DNA from: Petrimonas sulfuriphila
GTDB taxonomy: Bacteria > Bacteroidota > Bacteroidia > Bacteroidales > Dysgonomonadaceae
Length of the DNA: 64,000 bases
Direction: 5' to 3' (one strand)
Assembly (NCBI RefSeq): GCF_051201015.1
Contig: NZ_JBPEHI010000005.1
Part shown: one piece after another, positions 1-8,056 of the stretch
How positions within the stretch are numbered: position 1 is the first letter of the stretch
Layout: the number at the start of each line of letters is the position of its first letter
The notes under the pieces: generated by a model
What the model saw: the letters and a program-made list of their open reading frames with translations, nothing else
What the model was told of the DNA's origin: nothing
Databases searched by the model: none
Made by a program: the position numbers and the translations under genes

Positions 1-132
1 TTGGATTTCTCCTCTTGTACGGAAAATCTGAAAAAATATCGTAAAGGCTCTATTTCTTTAGATGATTTGATATCAGAGATTGAAATGGTTATTCCAAATG
101 ACCAATTGTTAACTCTTTTAAGAAAGTTATAG
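1..132 (+). CDS. C-terminal end of an unidentified protein (5' truncated by window)
   Basis: Frame 1 is open from the first base and stops at TAG 130-132, giving the last 43 residues of a protein that starts outside the window. The tail is hydrophilic and probably helical, with no motif I recognise. It stops 4 bp before the ATG of the UvrD-type helicase, so the two genes almost certainly form one operon. In the Gabija defence system an OLD-family nuclease (GajA) directly precedes a UvrD-like helicase (GajB). That identity is only an inference from position here. Confidence 0.6.
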   Translation: MDFSSCTENLKKYRKGSISLDDLISEIEMVIPNDQLLTLLRKL

Positions 133-136
133 CAGT

Positions 137-1939
137 ATGTTTATTTGGGAGAAAGAAGCATTAAACGAAGAGCAAGAAGACGCTATAAAAAAAAACGAGA
201 GTGTTTTATTAGTTGCTTGTCCTGGTAGTGGAAAAACACGAACACTGACTTATAAAATAGCTTATGAATTAAGTCGGCTCGAATCGGAAAAAGAATTTGT
301 GGTTGCAATAACCTATACCAACAATGCTGCTGATGAAATAAAAGAAAGAGTTGAACTGTTGGGAGTAAATACAGAACAATTATGGATTGGCACTATTCAC
401 TCTTTTTGTCTTGAATGGATTCTCAAGCCATATCATCAATATTTAGATGAATTGAAGTATGGCTTCAGAGTTATCAGTTCTTTTGATTCGGAAAAGATAC
501 TGACTGAACTATGTAAGCCATATGACAAACCCAAAATAACATACTGGGATTGTGGTATTATTGCAAAAACAGATAATTACTACCTAACTTGTTTAGATGT
601 CAGCAAACACAAATCATTACAAAAAATATATTCTGAATATTTTAAAACACTGAAAAAAAATAATCAAATAGATTTTGAACAGATACTTTTTTATTCATAT
701 AAGTTATTGGTGCGGAAGCCAATTATTTCTCATGTTTTATGTAAATTATTCCCATTCATACTAATAGATGAATATCAAGACACAAAAGAAATACAATATC
801 ACATTATAGCCAAGATATTAAGTGCGAATTTTGGTAATTCCAAAACTTTGATTGTTGGAGACCCCAATCAATCAATTTATGAATCATTAGGTGGATTTCC
901 TATGCCAAAGGCGGATTTGGAGAAATTATTGGGGTTTGAGTTACTCGAATTAGGTTTGACTAAAAATTACAGGTCTTCTGACAAGATAATTAATTACTTT
1001 GAGCATTATAAAACTTATCCGAATTCAATTGAGGCTTGTGGTTGTGATAAAGACTATCCCAGCATCATCACTTATACCACATCGGTCTCTATTGACAATA
1101 TTATAGAAGAGGTTGCAAGTTTAATTTTATTCAATGTTACTGAAAAGGGTATCTCTCCAAATGAGATATGTATTGTTGCTCCCCAATGGGTGCATATTGC
1201 CAGTATAACAAGGCGATTAATGGTTCGATTACCAGATTATAGCTTTGATGGCCCCGGAATGGCTCCTTTCTCAAGAGATATTGATAATTTCTGGTTTAAA
1301 GTATCAAGAATAGCACTTACTGAACCGTCTCCATACATGTATATTAGACGTTTAAGATGGAGTAAAGAGGTGTTAAAAGAATTAGATTCAATAGGAGTAG
1401 ATGTGTCAGAAATGTCAGACAAACGCTTTTTAAGAATTTGTAATTCAATTTCAATTGGTGAAAACGACGGATTGAAATATTTGGAAAACTTCTTTGCTGA
1501 AATTTGTAATCACCTATCAATATTGATGGATGATTATGATATGCTATACGAACATTATACTGCTTTTTTTGAAAGTTCAAGAAGTAGGATTGATAGACTG
1601 ATAAAAGAAGGTAATCCTTGTATTGGCGAAATTGAAAGTTTTAGAAAAGTTTTCAAACAAAAAGACGGAATTACAGTATCAACCATCCACGGAATAAAAG
1701 GAGAAGAATATGATACGATGATTGGTTTCGCATTATTAGATGACTACGTACCTCATTTTAATGATAGCAAGGGTTATGAAAATGCAAAAAAACTATTATA
1801 TGTATTAGCTTCTAGAGCGAGAAAGAATTTACATATCATATCAGAGTATGGTAGAGGAATCAACAGATATAATCCAGAGGGGAAATCTCCGACACCTCAT
1901 TTGTTAGAGTACAAATATCGTTATGATAATATTGATTAA
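137..1939 (+). CDS. UvrD/Rep-type superfamily 1A helicase, possible defence-operon partner
   Basis: This 600-residue protein carries the ordered SF1A helicase motifs. Walker A is CPGSGKT (about residues 28-34); motif Ia lies around TYTNNAADE; motif II is LIDEYQDT; motif III is GDPNQSIYE; motif IV is KNYRSSDKI; motif V is STIHGIKGEEYD and motif VI is YVLASRARKN. Proteins of this type translocate 3'-5' on single-stranded DNA using ATP. At 600 residues it is slightly longer than GajB and much shorter than housekeeping UvrD or RecB, and no nuclease domain is visible. It follows the upstream gene by 4 bp and is closed by a strong terminator. The A/T-rich sequence and neighbouring element genes suggest acquired cargo. 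A Gabija-type GajB is the best guess. A stand-alone element helicase is the alternative. Confidence 0.85.
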   Translation: MFIWEKEALNEEQEDAIKKNESVLLVACPGSGKTRTLTYKIAYELSRLESEKEFVVAITYTNNAADEIKERVELLGVNTEQLWIGTIHSFCLEWILKPYHQYLDELKYGFRVISSFDSEKILTELCKPYDKPKITYWDCGIIAKTDNYYLTCLDVSKHKSLQKIYSEYFKTLKKNNQIDFEQILFYSYKLLVRKPIISHVLCKLFPFILIDEYQDTKEIQYHIIAKILSANFGNSKTLIVGDPNQSIYESLGGFPMPKADLEKLLGFELLELGLTKNYRSSDKIINYFEHYKTYPNSIEACGCDKDYPSIITYTTSVSIDNIIEEVASLILFNVTEKGISPNEICIVAPQWVHIASITRRLMVRLPDYSFDGPGMAPFSRDIDNFWFKVSRIALTEPSPYMYIRRLRWSKEVLKELDSIGVDVSEMSDKRFLRICNSISIGENDGLKYLENFFAEICNHLSILMDDYDMLYEHYTAFFESSRSRIDRLIKEGNPCIGEIESFRKVFKQKDGITVSTIHGIKGEEYDTMIGFALLDDYVPHFNDSKGYENAKKLLYVLASRARKNLHIISEYGRGINRYNPEGKSPTPHLLEYKYRYDNID

Positions 1940-1978
1940 ATATTTCAATAAGCAATCTACCGCCATCCAAAGACATCT

Positions 1979-2015
1979 GCTGCCACCTTCCTGAAAACAG
2001 GGTGGCAGCTTTTTT
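1979..2015 (+). terminator. Rho-independent terminator after the helicase gene
   Basis: A perfect 9-bp stem, GCTGCCACC (1979-1987) pairing with GGTGGCAGC (2001-2009), is followed by six T (2010-2015). It lies 40 bp after the helicase stop. Confidence 0.85.
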
Positions 2016-2023
2016 ATATCCTG

Positions 2024-2031
2024 TACTTTTG
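2024..2031 (+). promoter_or_regulatory. Bacteroidetes-type -7 promoter element
   Basis: TACTTTTG matches the Bacteroidetes primary-sigma consensus TAnnTTTG. It sits just after the terminator and 40 bp before the ATG of the DUF3945 gene. Confidence 0.5.
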
Positions 2032-2071
2032 ATTTGACAATCAAATATCAATTCATTTAAAATCAAAAGTT

Positions 2072-3553
2072 ATGGATGTAAATTCAAACAGCCAGTCCGG
2101 TTCTGACGAACAGATGACGGACATTCTCCTTGTTTTTGACAAGGAAAAGAAAACGATTAATGCCGTAAAGGGTATTGATGAAAGCGGGGAACTGCAAACA
2201 GTCCCGGCAAAGCAAGAACACAACAACGATTTCCTGAAAGTGGATAAGCAAGGCAACGCCCTTGAGAACTACCTGAAAAACTTTTTCAGCCAGCTTAAAG
2301 ACCCGACCCGGTTCAGTTTTTTCAAAGTAGCACCCAGCGAAGCCGAACAGACTGCTAAAGTCATTCAGGAAAACATTAAGAATCCGACACCAGTAGCGGA
2401 TGAAATGCTTGATAAAATCCGTATTGAGCCAAAAGACCTGAAAGTGGAGAATCCGAAAGAATCCACAGGACAGGAACAGAAGCCCGAAACGGATAAGTAT
2501 TTCATCGACCCTAACAAAATCAACTGGGACGATCTTAAAAATTTGGGTATCACCAAAGAACAGCTTGAAAAGTCAAAAGCGTTGGAACCAATGCTTCGGG
2601 GATATAAGTCTCCTTCGACCTTCCCGATTGAAGCCAACTTCGGGTCAATGGTAATGAAAACGGATGCCCGCCTTTCGTTCCGTCCGGACAGTGAAGGTAA
2701 TGTAGTGCTGTCAATTCACGGTATTCGCAAACAACCGGAACTTGACCGTCCGTTTTTCGGACACCAGTTCACCGATGAAGACAAAAAAAATCTCCGTGAA
2801 ACCGGAAATATGGGGAGGGTTGTCGATATAAAAAACTACCGTACAGGTGAACTTGTACCTTCTTTTATCAGTATCGACAAACAGACCAATGAACTGGTAT
2901 CCATGAAGGCTTCGTCCTTTAACCTACCTGATGAAATAAAAGGTGTAAAGCTGGATGAAAAACAGAAAGTTGCCCTGATGGAAGGTAAAGCGGTATTCCT
3001 TGAAAATATGATCTCCGCCAAGAACAAGCCATTTTCTGCCTTCGTTCAGGTCAACGCGGAGAAACGCAGCCTTGAATTTATCTTTCCCAAAGAAAATCAA
3101 AAGCAGATCCACCAACAGGGAGAACAGCATAAGAACGAACAAGGGGTACGTATTTCTAAATCCCTTGCAGGAGTGGAACTATCCGAAAAACAGCAGACTG
3201 ATTTGCGGGCGGATAAAACCATCTATGTAAAAGGGCTGAAAGACAAGCAGGGTGAAGAATATAACGCCTATGTTAAAGTCAATCATGAAAAAGGGAAATT
3301 GGATTTCTATAAATTCAATCCTGATAGAGCAAAGAAGAAGGCTAAAGAAATAACTCCTGCTAACGAACACAAAACACAGGTGGCCGTCAATTCCGAAGGC
3401 AAAACCAATGAAGCGACCAAAAAGGTGGATGAACCTTTGAAAAAAGGCCAGACCCAGCGTACCGAAAAACAGATAAAGAAACAGAAAAAAAATGAAGCTA
3501 AAGAAAATAACCAGTCAGAAACTCCAAAAAAATCAAGGAGACACAAAATGTAA
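2072..3553 (+). CDS. DUF4099/DUF3945 domain protein of a conjugative-element type
   Basis: This 493-residue cytoplasmic protein matches the DUF4099 plus DUF3945 proteins common in Bacteroidetes integrative and conjugative elements. An N-terminal segment (about 1-120) begins with a phosphoserine-less acidic stretch and DILLVFDKEKKTI. A DUF4099-like segment around 148-215 contains INWDDLKNLGITKEQLEKS. After it come repeated DUF3945 units, each with GVKLDEKQKVAL- or GVELSEKQQTDL-like helices (about 290 and 370). The last 80 residues are a Lys/Glu/Gln-rich, probably disordered tail. The molecular function of the family is unknown; such genes often lie near topoisomerase and mobilisation genes. 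No such neighbour is visible here, supporting a partial element. The N-terminal start is the first ATG after a good -7 element. Confidence 0.8.
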   Translation: MDVNSNSQSGSDEQMTDILLVFDKEKKTINAVKGIDESGELQTVPAKQEHNNDFLKVDKQGNALENYLKNFFSQLKDPTRFSFFKVAPSEAEQTAKVIQENIKNPTPVADEMLDKIRIEPKDLKVENPKESTGQEQKPETDKYFIDPNKINWDDLKNLGITKEQLEKSKALEPMLRGYKSPSTFPIEANFGSMVMKTDARLSFRPDSEGNVVLSIHGIRKQPELDRPFFGHQFTDEDKKNLRETGNMGRVVDIKNYRTGELVPSFISIDKQTNELVSMKASSFNLPDEIKGVKLDEKQKVALMEGKAVFLENMISAKNKPFSAFVQVNAEKRSLEFIFPKENQKQIHQQGEQHKNEQGVRISKSLAGVELSEKQQTDLRADKTIYVKGLKDKQGEEYNAYVKVNHEKGKLDFYKFNPDRAKKKAKEITPANEHKTQVAVNSEGKTNEATKKVDEPLKKGQTQRTEKQIKKQKKNEAKENNQSETPKKSRRHKM

Positions 3554-3560
3554 TAATTCG

Positions 3561-3568
3561 TATCTTTG
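3561..3568 (+). promoter_or_regulatory. -7 promoter element ahead of a structured leader
   Basis: TATCTTTG is an exact TAnnTTTG match 7 bp after the DUF3945 stop. A transcript from here would carry a leader of about 100 nt, including a GC-rich hairpin, before the ATG at 3677. Confidence 0.55.
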
Positions 3569-3585
3569 CCACAGAAAGTTCCATT

Positions 3586-3687
3586 ATGAATAGATTTTAT
3601 CCTATCGTAATTGAGATTTTTTTGTGGTTAGCACCCGGTGGGGACGCTGGGTGCTGTTTTAATAATGTATTGACGTATGGAAACTGA
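3586..3687 (+). CDS. Possible 33-residue leader peptide overlapping the next start
   Basis: An ATG at 3586 opens a 33-codon frame coding for a hydrophobic segment (PIVIEIFLWLAPGG) and then a Cys-Cys pair. It ends at TGA 3685-3687 and so overlaps the start of the cyclase-like gene (ATG 3677). The hairpin at 3630-3655 lies inside it. The layout resembles a translated leader whose ribosome could affect hairpin formation or re-initiate downstream. Expression is not shown by sequence alone, and chance is possible. Confidence 0.35.
   Translation: MNRFYPIVIEIFLWLAPGGDAGCCFNNVLTYGN
3630..3660 (+). terminator. Terminator-like hairpin, possible attenuator
   Basis: AGCACCC (3630-3636) pairs with GGGTGCT (3649-3655) and is followed by GTTTT. 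Because a promoter-like element lies upstream (3561) and the next gene starts at 3677, the hairpin could either end DUF3945 transcription or attenuate the downstream gene. Confidence 0.55.
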
Positions 3688-4429
3688 TAATAAATTTATA
3701 GCGTACTTCGATTTTCTGGGGTACAAAAGTTTTATAATGAATAACTCAACAGAAGAGGTCAAAAGACGGCTGGGACATATTTTCAGAGATACTGAAAATG
3801 CTATTGGAAAAGGTAAATTGATAGAAGCTCCATATGGCTATATTGCCGATATAAATAGGTCAAAAATAAATTGTTTAAATATTTCAGACACAATAATATT
3901 CTGGACAAATGATGATTCGTTGGAAAGTTTTAGGGAAATTTTAGAAGTATCTTTTCGCTTTAACTGGTCATTTACCTGCTACCATTTCCCTGTAAGAGGA
4001 GCAATTGTTCACGGGGAAATGGGAGTCGTTGGATACTACCGAGATTTAGAAGAAGGCGGAACATATAATTTGAATACAATATACGGGAAAGGACTTGTTT
4101 ATGCGCATGAAAAAGGAGAATGTCTGAATCTTGCCAGTTGTGTAATAGACAATTCTGTAATTGTGAAAATTAGAGAATATGGAAACCCAGAGGAATTTAT
4201 AGGTGATAATGCTATGCTCTACAAGGTGCCATATAAAAAAGATTTTGAATTCGATGCAGAGTATCTTCTGAAATTTTATTCAAATAACTCTATTAATAGA
4301 GAAGCTTTTAAGAATCGGTCTAATGGCATCAAAAGAGCTTTTGAAGGAGATAACAAAGAAATGACCCCAAGAGCAATAGAGATGTTAGATAACACTATAA
4401 AATATCTTGAAGCTTTGGTAGAAGACTAA
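3677..4429 (+). CDS. Class III nucleotide cyclase-like protein, orphan
   Basis: This 250-residue soluble protein follows the class III adenylate/guanylate cyclase pattern. A first strand, YFDFLGYKSFI (about 10-20), has an Asp at the usual first metal-ligand position. A second strand, NISDTIIFW (about 68-76), supplies a second Asp. VRGAIVHGEM (about 105) and the helix YGKGLVYAHEKGE (about 135-147) match the later core of the fold. Related cyclase-like proteins include the Pycsar cCMP/cUMP cyclases, but no TIR, membrane or nuclease effector is adjacent. Upstream is the DUF3945 gene; downstream, converging with no spacer, is an element HTH gene. The start is fixed by the next in-frame upstream stop and the leader arrangement. 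Activity is inferred; it may be a degenerate relative. Confidence 0.5.
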   Translation: METDNKFIAYFDFLGYKSFIMNNSTEEVKRRLGHIFRDTENAIGKGKLIEAPYGYIADINRSKINCLNISDTIIFWTNDDSLESFREILEVSFRFNWSFTCYHFPVRGAIVHGEMGVVGYYRDLEEGGTYNLNTIYGKGLVYAHEKGECLNLASCVIDNSVIVKIREYGNPEEFIGDNAMLYKVPYKKDFEFDAEYLLKFYSNNSINREAFKNRSNGIKRAFEGDNKEMTPRAIEMLDNTIKYLEALVED

Positions 4430-4708
4430 TTAAAATCTTTCCCTTATCATCTTGTGTACATCTGAAGCCTTATAATAACACCTACCATCATCCAGCTTTA
4501 TGTAGGGTAGAATACCTTTTGCCCGGTAACGTTGGAGAGTGCGAGGGCTAACTTTCAAAAGGAGCATCAAATCTTGATTATCCAAAAGCTGTTCGCCATC
4601 CAAGCAATTACGCTGGGTTGTTAACCGGTCTATTTTCTTATCCGTCATTTCGAATCTGTCCATTATACGTTCCATCCAGGCGATGAATGTTTCTCTATCT
4701 ATATTCAT
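4430..4708 (-). CDS. Excisionase/MerR-like helix-turn-helix protein
   Basis: This 92-residue protein has a C-terminal winged HTH (about 38-92) with LLKVSPRTLQRYRAKGILPY, the recognition-helix and wing pattern of the MerR-like excisionase family common in Bacteroidetes integrative elements. The N-terminal 35 residues look like a helix. It follows the TOPRIM-helicase gene on the same strand after 12 bp, and a similar HTH protein lies upstream of that gene, so the three probably form one operon. A role in excision, replication control or mobilisation is inferred from the family. Confidence 0.75.
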   Translation of the reverse strand: MNIDRETFIAWMERIMDRFEMTDKKIDRLTTQRNCLDGEQLLDNQDLMLLLKVSPRTLQRYRAKGILPYIKLDDGRCYYKASDVHKMIRERF

Positions 4709-4720
4709 AACAACAACCGA

Positions 4721-6751
4721 TTAAATATGACCTTTTATAAAATAACTCTGGTTTGAAGGGTCTTTGATGATGATTTCCTTCTCCCGCATAAAGCGGATAT
4801 AGCTTTTCGCCGTGCGTTCCTTTACATCCATAATTTGCTGTATCTGTTCACACAAGTCTATGTAAGTGATAAAAGTTTGCTGCTCGAAAACTTCACGGGC
4901 AACACTTACCAGTTCCTTTTCTTTCCGTTTCTCTTTCTCTTCACGGGGCTTTTCTCCGAGATACAGGTGCATCCCAGCTTCTTTGTTCCAAGTAAACTGC
5001 ATTAGCGGAACATCCAATGGGCTGCCTTCCCGAACTTTCAGAGCCTTCACTACTGATATAGTCGGGTCATTATCCAACTCAATGGAAAGGATGGCAGCCG
5101 CTTTACGTTGGAGTTCCGACCCCAAGTGTCCCCGAAGCTTTAAGCCGTTCGGAACATAATGAAGCACACAAATAATACAGGTCTGATATATCCCAGCCAA
5201 TCGGTAAAGTTCATCCACCACACGAAGACTTTCAGCTTCATCGTTGGCGGAATGCACCAAATCTGCGATACCGTCTATTACTACCAATCGGATACCGCCG
5301 TACTGGTAGTGAAACTTATCCATACTTTGAACAATAACCTGCAAACGTTCTTTGCGGGACATTCCGGTTAAGCAGAAAGCTTTTAATTCTTCCGGTTTTT
5401 CGGGTTGCTTTGCCCGTTTCAGTAGGTTGGAAACATTTTTGAATAACTGTACTTCGGATTGTTCCGTATCATACAGTAAAACGGCTTTATGTTTGGTATT
5501 CTCATGTACATTGATTCCCAATGTATCAATCTGAACGGTTGCGGGTCGGATTGAACCGGCAACCAACGCAGCAACATAGTTGCTTTTTCCTGTACCTTCG
5601 CCACCTGTAATACAGAGGATATTGCCTTGTGTACCCAATGGCACATCCCCGGCGGATATAATTTCCTGTGCTTTTGCCGGAGGATTATTAAAATCTATTT
5701 CGCATGATTTCAGCATAGTCATAGTATCGCTGTATAAAGTATCTAAAAAATCAAGAAACAGTTTCAAAAACGATTCACGGTTGTTTCCCAACCTGAAATA
5801 ATCGGATATATCTTTTTCTTCTTTTGTTCCTGAAAGTGGAAGCATAAGACGTTTTACGCTGTATTCAGTTAGCTGTTTTTCATGTTTTACGGAACTATCA
5901 AGTCCTGTTTTATCCATATCATAAAGCAGGATAATGTGTTTGAAACGAAAAGAAAGCTTGTGAATGATTGTTGCCGGAATGTTTACGGTTTCACTGTTAA
6001 AACAGATTGCATGGAAACCTTTAGCTGCCAGGGAAAGGACATCCTTTTCCCCGCTGGTAATAAAAACAGTATCGCCTTTGGCGGGCAATTGTTCCAGCCC
6101 GAAACAATAATTATCGCCGATATCTCCGCCATACAGGAATCTTATTTTGGAAGACGGACGGTATAGTTTTATATAGCGTTTGGATTTATAGCCAAATATA
6201 GGTTCTCCCGAAGAAGAAGCAATGGAGTACGGTTTACCTTCAGAATTCTCGCTTTTGAACTCCCGCACAGAACAAACTTTATATTGGTTCAACAGTTCCA
6301 GGCTTATCCCATATTTTTCCCAATACTCTAATTCATTTCGGGTGAATTTTTGTTCTTGAAAATCGTATGGTCTGGATTTCTTTTCGGGAATGATGGGTAT
6401 ACTCGGCTTCGAGATTGATTGGATTGGCATTTCTGTATCTTCCGATAACCCCAGTGACAAATCACGGTTTATGGTTTTCAGGATTTCTACAAAATCATTA
6501 GTGTTATTGCAGTTTAATCCTTTCAGTTTACCGACAAAGTAGAAACAATCCCCACTGTACTCATCATTTCCGAAATCTTTCAGTTTATATACTCCGTTTT
6601 TCCGGTCGAAATAAATATTACATGATGCCTTTTTGTCTTCATATAAAGGATTAAAGAAATTACGCCCGACACGCCATTGACAAGTGATATAATGCTTGAA
6701 GATATTCAACCCGTTACTTGTTTTTTCTAAGATTTCTTCTTTCCTTAACAT
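4721..6751 (-). CDS. TOPRIM primase / RepA-like AAA helicase of a mobile element
   Basis: This 676-residue protein combines a primase-like N-terminus with a replicative-helicase core. Residues about 1-90 resemble the DNA-binding start of element primases, without the classical CHC2 zinc ligands. A TOPRIM fold follows (about 225-300), with the Glu of TSGEKDVLSLA and the DxD of LLYDMDKTG. A RecA/RepA-like ATPase follows, with Walker A GGEGTGKS (about 385) and Walker B LVVIDGIADL (about 493). The last 60 residues look like a winged helix. Such proteins start and unwind element DNA during plasmid or ICE replication. The start overlaps the upstream HTH gene by 38 bp, implying coupled translation. 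Confidence 0.75.
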   Translation of the reverse strand: MLRKEEILEKTSNGLNIFKHYITCQWRVGRNFFNPLYEDKKASCNIYFDRKNGVYKLKDFGNDEYSGDCFYFVGKLKGLNCNNTNDFVEILKTINRDLSLGLSEDTEMPIQSISKPSIPIIPEKKSRPYDFQEQKFTRNELEYWEKYGISLELLNQYKVCSVREFKSENSEGKPYSIASSSGEPIFGYKSKRYIKLYRPSSKIRFLYGGDIGDNYCFGLEQLPAKGDTVFITSGEKDVLSLAAKGFHAICFNSETVNIPATIIHKLSFRFKHIILLYDMDKTGLDSSVKHEKQLTEYSVKRLMLPLSGTKEEKDISDYFRLGNNRESFLKLFLDFLDTLYSDTMTMLKSCEIDFNNPPAKAQEIISAGDVPLGTQGNILCITGGEGTGKSNYVAALVAGSIRPATVQIDTLGINVHENTKHKAVLLYDTEQSEVQLFKNVSNLLKRAKQPEKPEELKAFCLTGMSRKERLQVIVQSMDKFHYQYGGIRLVVIDGIADLVHSANDEAESLRVVDELYRLAGIYQTCIICVLHYVPNGLKLRGHLGSELQRKAAAILSIELDNDPTISVVKALKVREGSPLDVPLMQFTWNKEAGMHLYLGEKPREEKEKRKEKELVSVAREVFEQQTFITYIDLCEQIQQIMDVKERTAKSYIRFMREKEIIIKDPSNQSYFIKGHI

Positions 6752-7073
6752 ATAGCTTGTGATTTGTTACCAAGTCATTTAGACATTCCGAATTACTTTT
6801 AATCAGCCTTTCTTCCAGCATTCGTTTTATCTCGCCGATTTTATAAAAATATCGTCCCCGAATATTGGAATAGGCTATCGTTCCGGCTACACGTAACCGT
6901 TGCAGTGTCTTGTCGCTGATTTTCAGGAAAGTGCAAACCTCATAACTATCCACCCATATTTCATCTTCATTAATGTTTTCCTCTTCCTGTTTATTGAGTA
7001 CATAGCCGGCAATCGCATTTATCTTTGCTTCCAATTCCTTAAATGCTTTTGATTCTATCGTTATAACATCCAT
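6714..7073 (-). CDS. HTH protein of an integrative element (excisionase-like)
   Basis: This 119-residue protein has a helical N-terminus and a central MerR/excisionase-type HTH (about 40-95) containing TFLKISDKTLQRLRVAGTIAY. It is the first gene of the three-gene HTH / TOPRIM-helicase / HTH operon. Its promoter region carries the paired palindromes at 7128-7300, which are natural candidate binding sites. A sequence close to TAnnTTTG (reverse complement of 7096-7103) lies 23 bp upstream. Function in excision or replication control is inferred. Confidence 0.7.
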   Translation of the reverse strand: MDVITIESKAFKELEAKINAIAGYVLNKQEEENINEDEIWVDSYEVCTFLKISDKTLQRLRVAGTIAYSNIRGRYFYKIGEIKRMLEERLIKSNSECLNDLVTNHKLYVKERRNLRKNK

Positions 7074-7127
7074 AATGTAAATTATTGATTCGCTGCAAAG
7101 TTCGGAAGTAATAAAATAGTGATTTCA

Positions 7128-7300
7128 CAAGTTCACCCAACTTGGGTATGATTTTTTTTGAAAATCCACTCAAGTTTGTGAAATACAGAATGAAAAAGTG
7201 CTTTAGAAAGCTTTAGACAATGTGATGAGATTATAAGCGACTAAAAATCCGCAATAAAAATCTTATAAAACAACAAAATCCCAAGTTGGGTGAACTTGGG
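7128..7300. repeat. Paired palindromic repeats in inverted orientation
   Basis: CAAGTTCACCCAACTTGGG (7128-7146) recurs perfectly in inverted orientation at 7280-7298. Each copy is itself dyad-symmetric: CCCAAGTT-GGGTG-AACTTGGG at 7280-7300, and CAAGTT-CACCC-AACTTG at 7128-7144. ATTTCACAA (7122-7130) is also inverted as TTGTGAAAT (7176-7184). The 258-bp gap holds no gene. Operator pairs, replication iterons or recombination sites are possible. Confidence 0.75.
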
Positions 7301-7331
7301 ATTTGACCTGAAAGCGAATATTTTGATAGTT

Positions 7332-7862
7332 CTATCTTTTTATCTTATAATGAATCTGTATTACTCCGTTTTCATACTTATGGTTTGTGATGGTTTCCCA
7401 TTCGGAATCTTTTGATATGCTCGGAAAAAGCGGAATGCCATTCCCTAAAATAACAGGAATAGTAGTGATAATCATTTCATCGATGAGTTCATGGCTCAAA
7501 AATAAAGAAATCATTTCTCCGCCTCCCACCAGCCAAATAACCTTTCCTGTCTTGTTTTGTAATGCTGATACGGTTTCAATAACATTTTCGGAAACAAAAT
7601 GGATATCATCTTTTGAATCCATCGAATTACGAGTAATGACGTACGTTGTTTTATCCTTGTATGGCCAAACAACATCCATGTTGAGAATATCCCGGTATGT
7701 CCTTCCACCCATGATAACCGTATCAATGGATTCAAAGAAGCCATCGTATCCGTAATTTGTTTCGACATTGACAGGGTATTTCATTAACCAGTCCAGATCG
7801 CCATCACTTCGAGCGATATATCCATCAATGGAAGCTGCTATATATAGTTTAATTTTTTTCAT
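7332..7862 (-). CDS. RibD C-terminal/dihydrofolate-reductase-like family protein
   Basis: This protein is 176 residues when started at the ATG at 7862, preferred over 7889 because KIKLYIAASIDGYIA is the usual N-terminal strand. The family marks are DGYIARSDGDLDWL near the start, DTVIMGGRTYRDIL (about 56) and IWLVGGGEMI (about 107), which form the NADPH pocket. Members are reductases related to RibD and DHFR; most element-borne copies have no known substrate. In Bacteroidetes these genes often neighbour RteC, as here. A role in trimethoprim resistance is not supported, because it is not a FolA-type DHFR. Confidence 0.8.
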   Translation of the reverse strand: MKKIKLYIAASIDGYIARSDGDLDWLMKYPVNVETNYGYDGFFESIDTVIMGGRTYRDILNMDVVWPYKDKTTYVITRNSMDSKDDIHFVSENVIETVSALQNKTGKVIWLVGGGEMISLFLSHELIDEMIITTIPVILGNGIPLFPSISKDSEWETITNHKYENGVIQIHYKIKR

Positions 7863-7913
7863 GATTGTCAAATGTTCTGCAAGATACAAAAAAGAAGCGT
7901 GGAACTCACACTA

Positions 7914-8056
7914 TCTCGACACGAGGTACTGGTATACCCTAAGAACGAAATAGGCAAGCCCACGCTATACTTTCGCATAGCATGAACATTGCACATTCCA
8001 TCTCGTTCTTAATTTTGAAAATTACCAGTTTTCGTGTCGAGACGTTCAGTGAACGT
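7914..8056. other. Nested stem-loop structure between rteC and the RibD-like gene
   Basis: Several exact complementary arms nest: TCTCGACACGA (7914-7924) with TCGTGTCGAGA (8032-8042); ACTGGTA (7928-7934) with TACCAGT (8023-8029); AAGAACGA (7941-7948) with TCGTTCTT (8003-8010); GCTAT (7964-7968) with ATAGC (7977-7981). ACGTTC-AGT-GAACGT (8042-8056) follows directly, then AAGAAGTAT/ATACTTCTT at 8071-8093. No coding frame fits. A structured RNA, a miniature transposable element or a recombination site could explain it. Confidence 0.6.

Noticed and set aside
7332..7862. Trimethoprim-resistance DHFR
   Set aside because: The protein is of the RibD C-terminal group, not a FolA/Dfr-type enzyme, and folate-binding features are not evident.
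7914..8056. Firm call of the CTnDOT small RNA RteR
   Set aside because: Structure and position are suggestive, but I cannot confirm sequence identity or the position of RteR in the reference element from memory.
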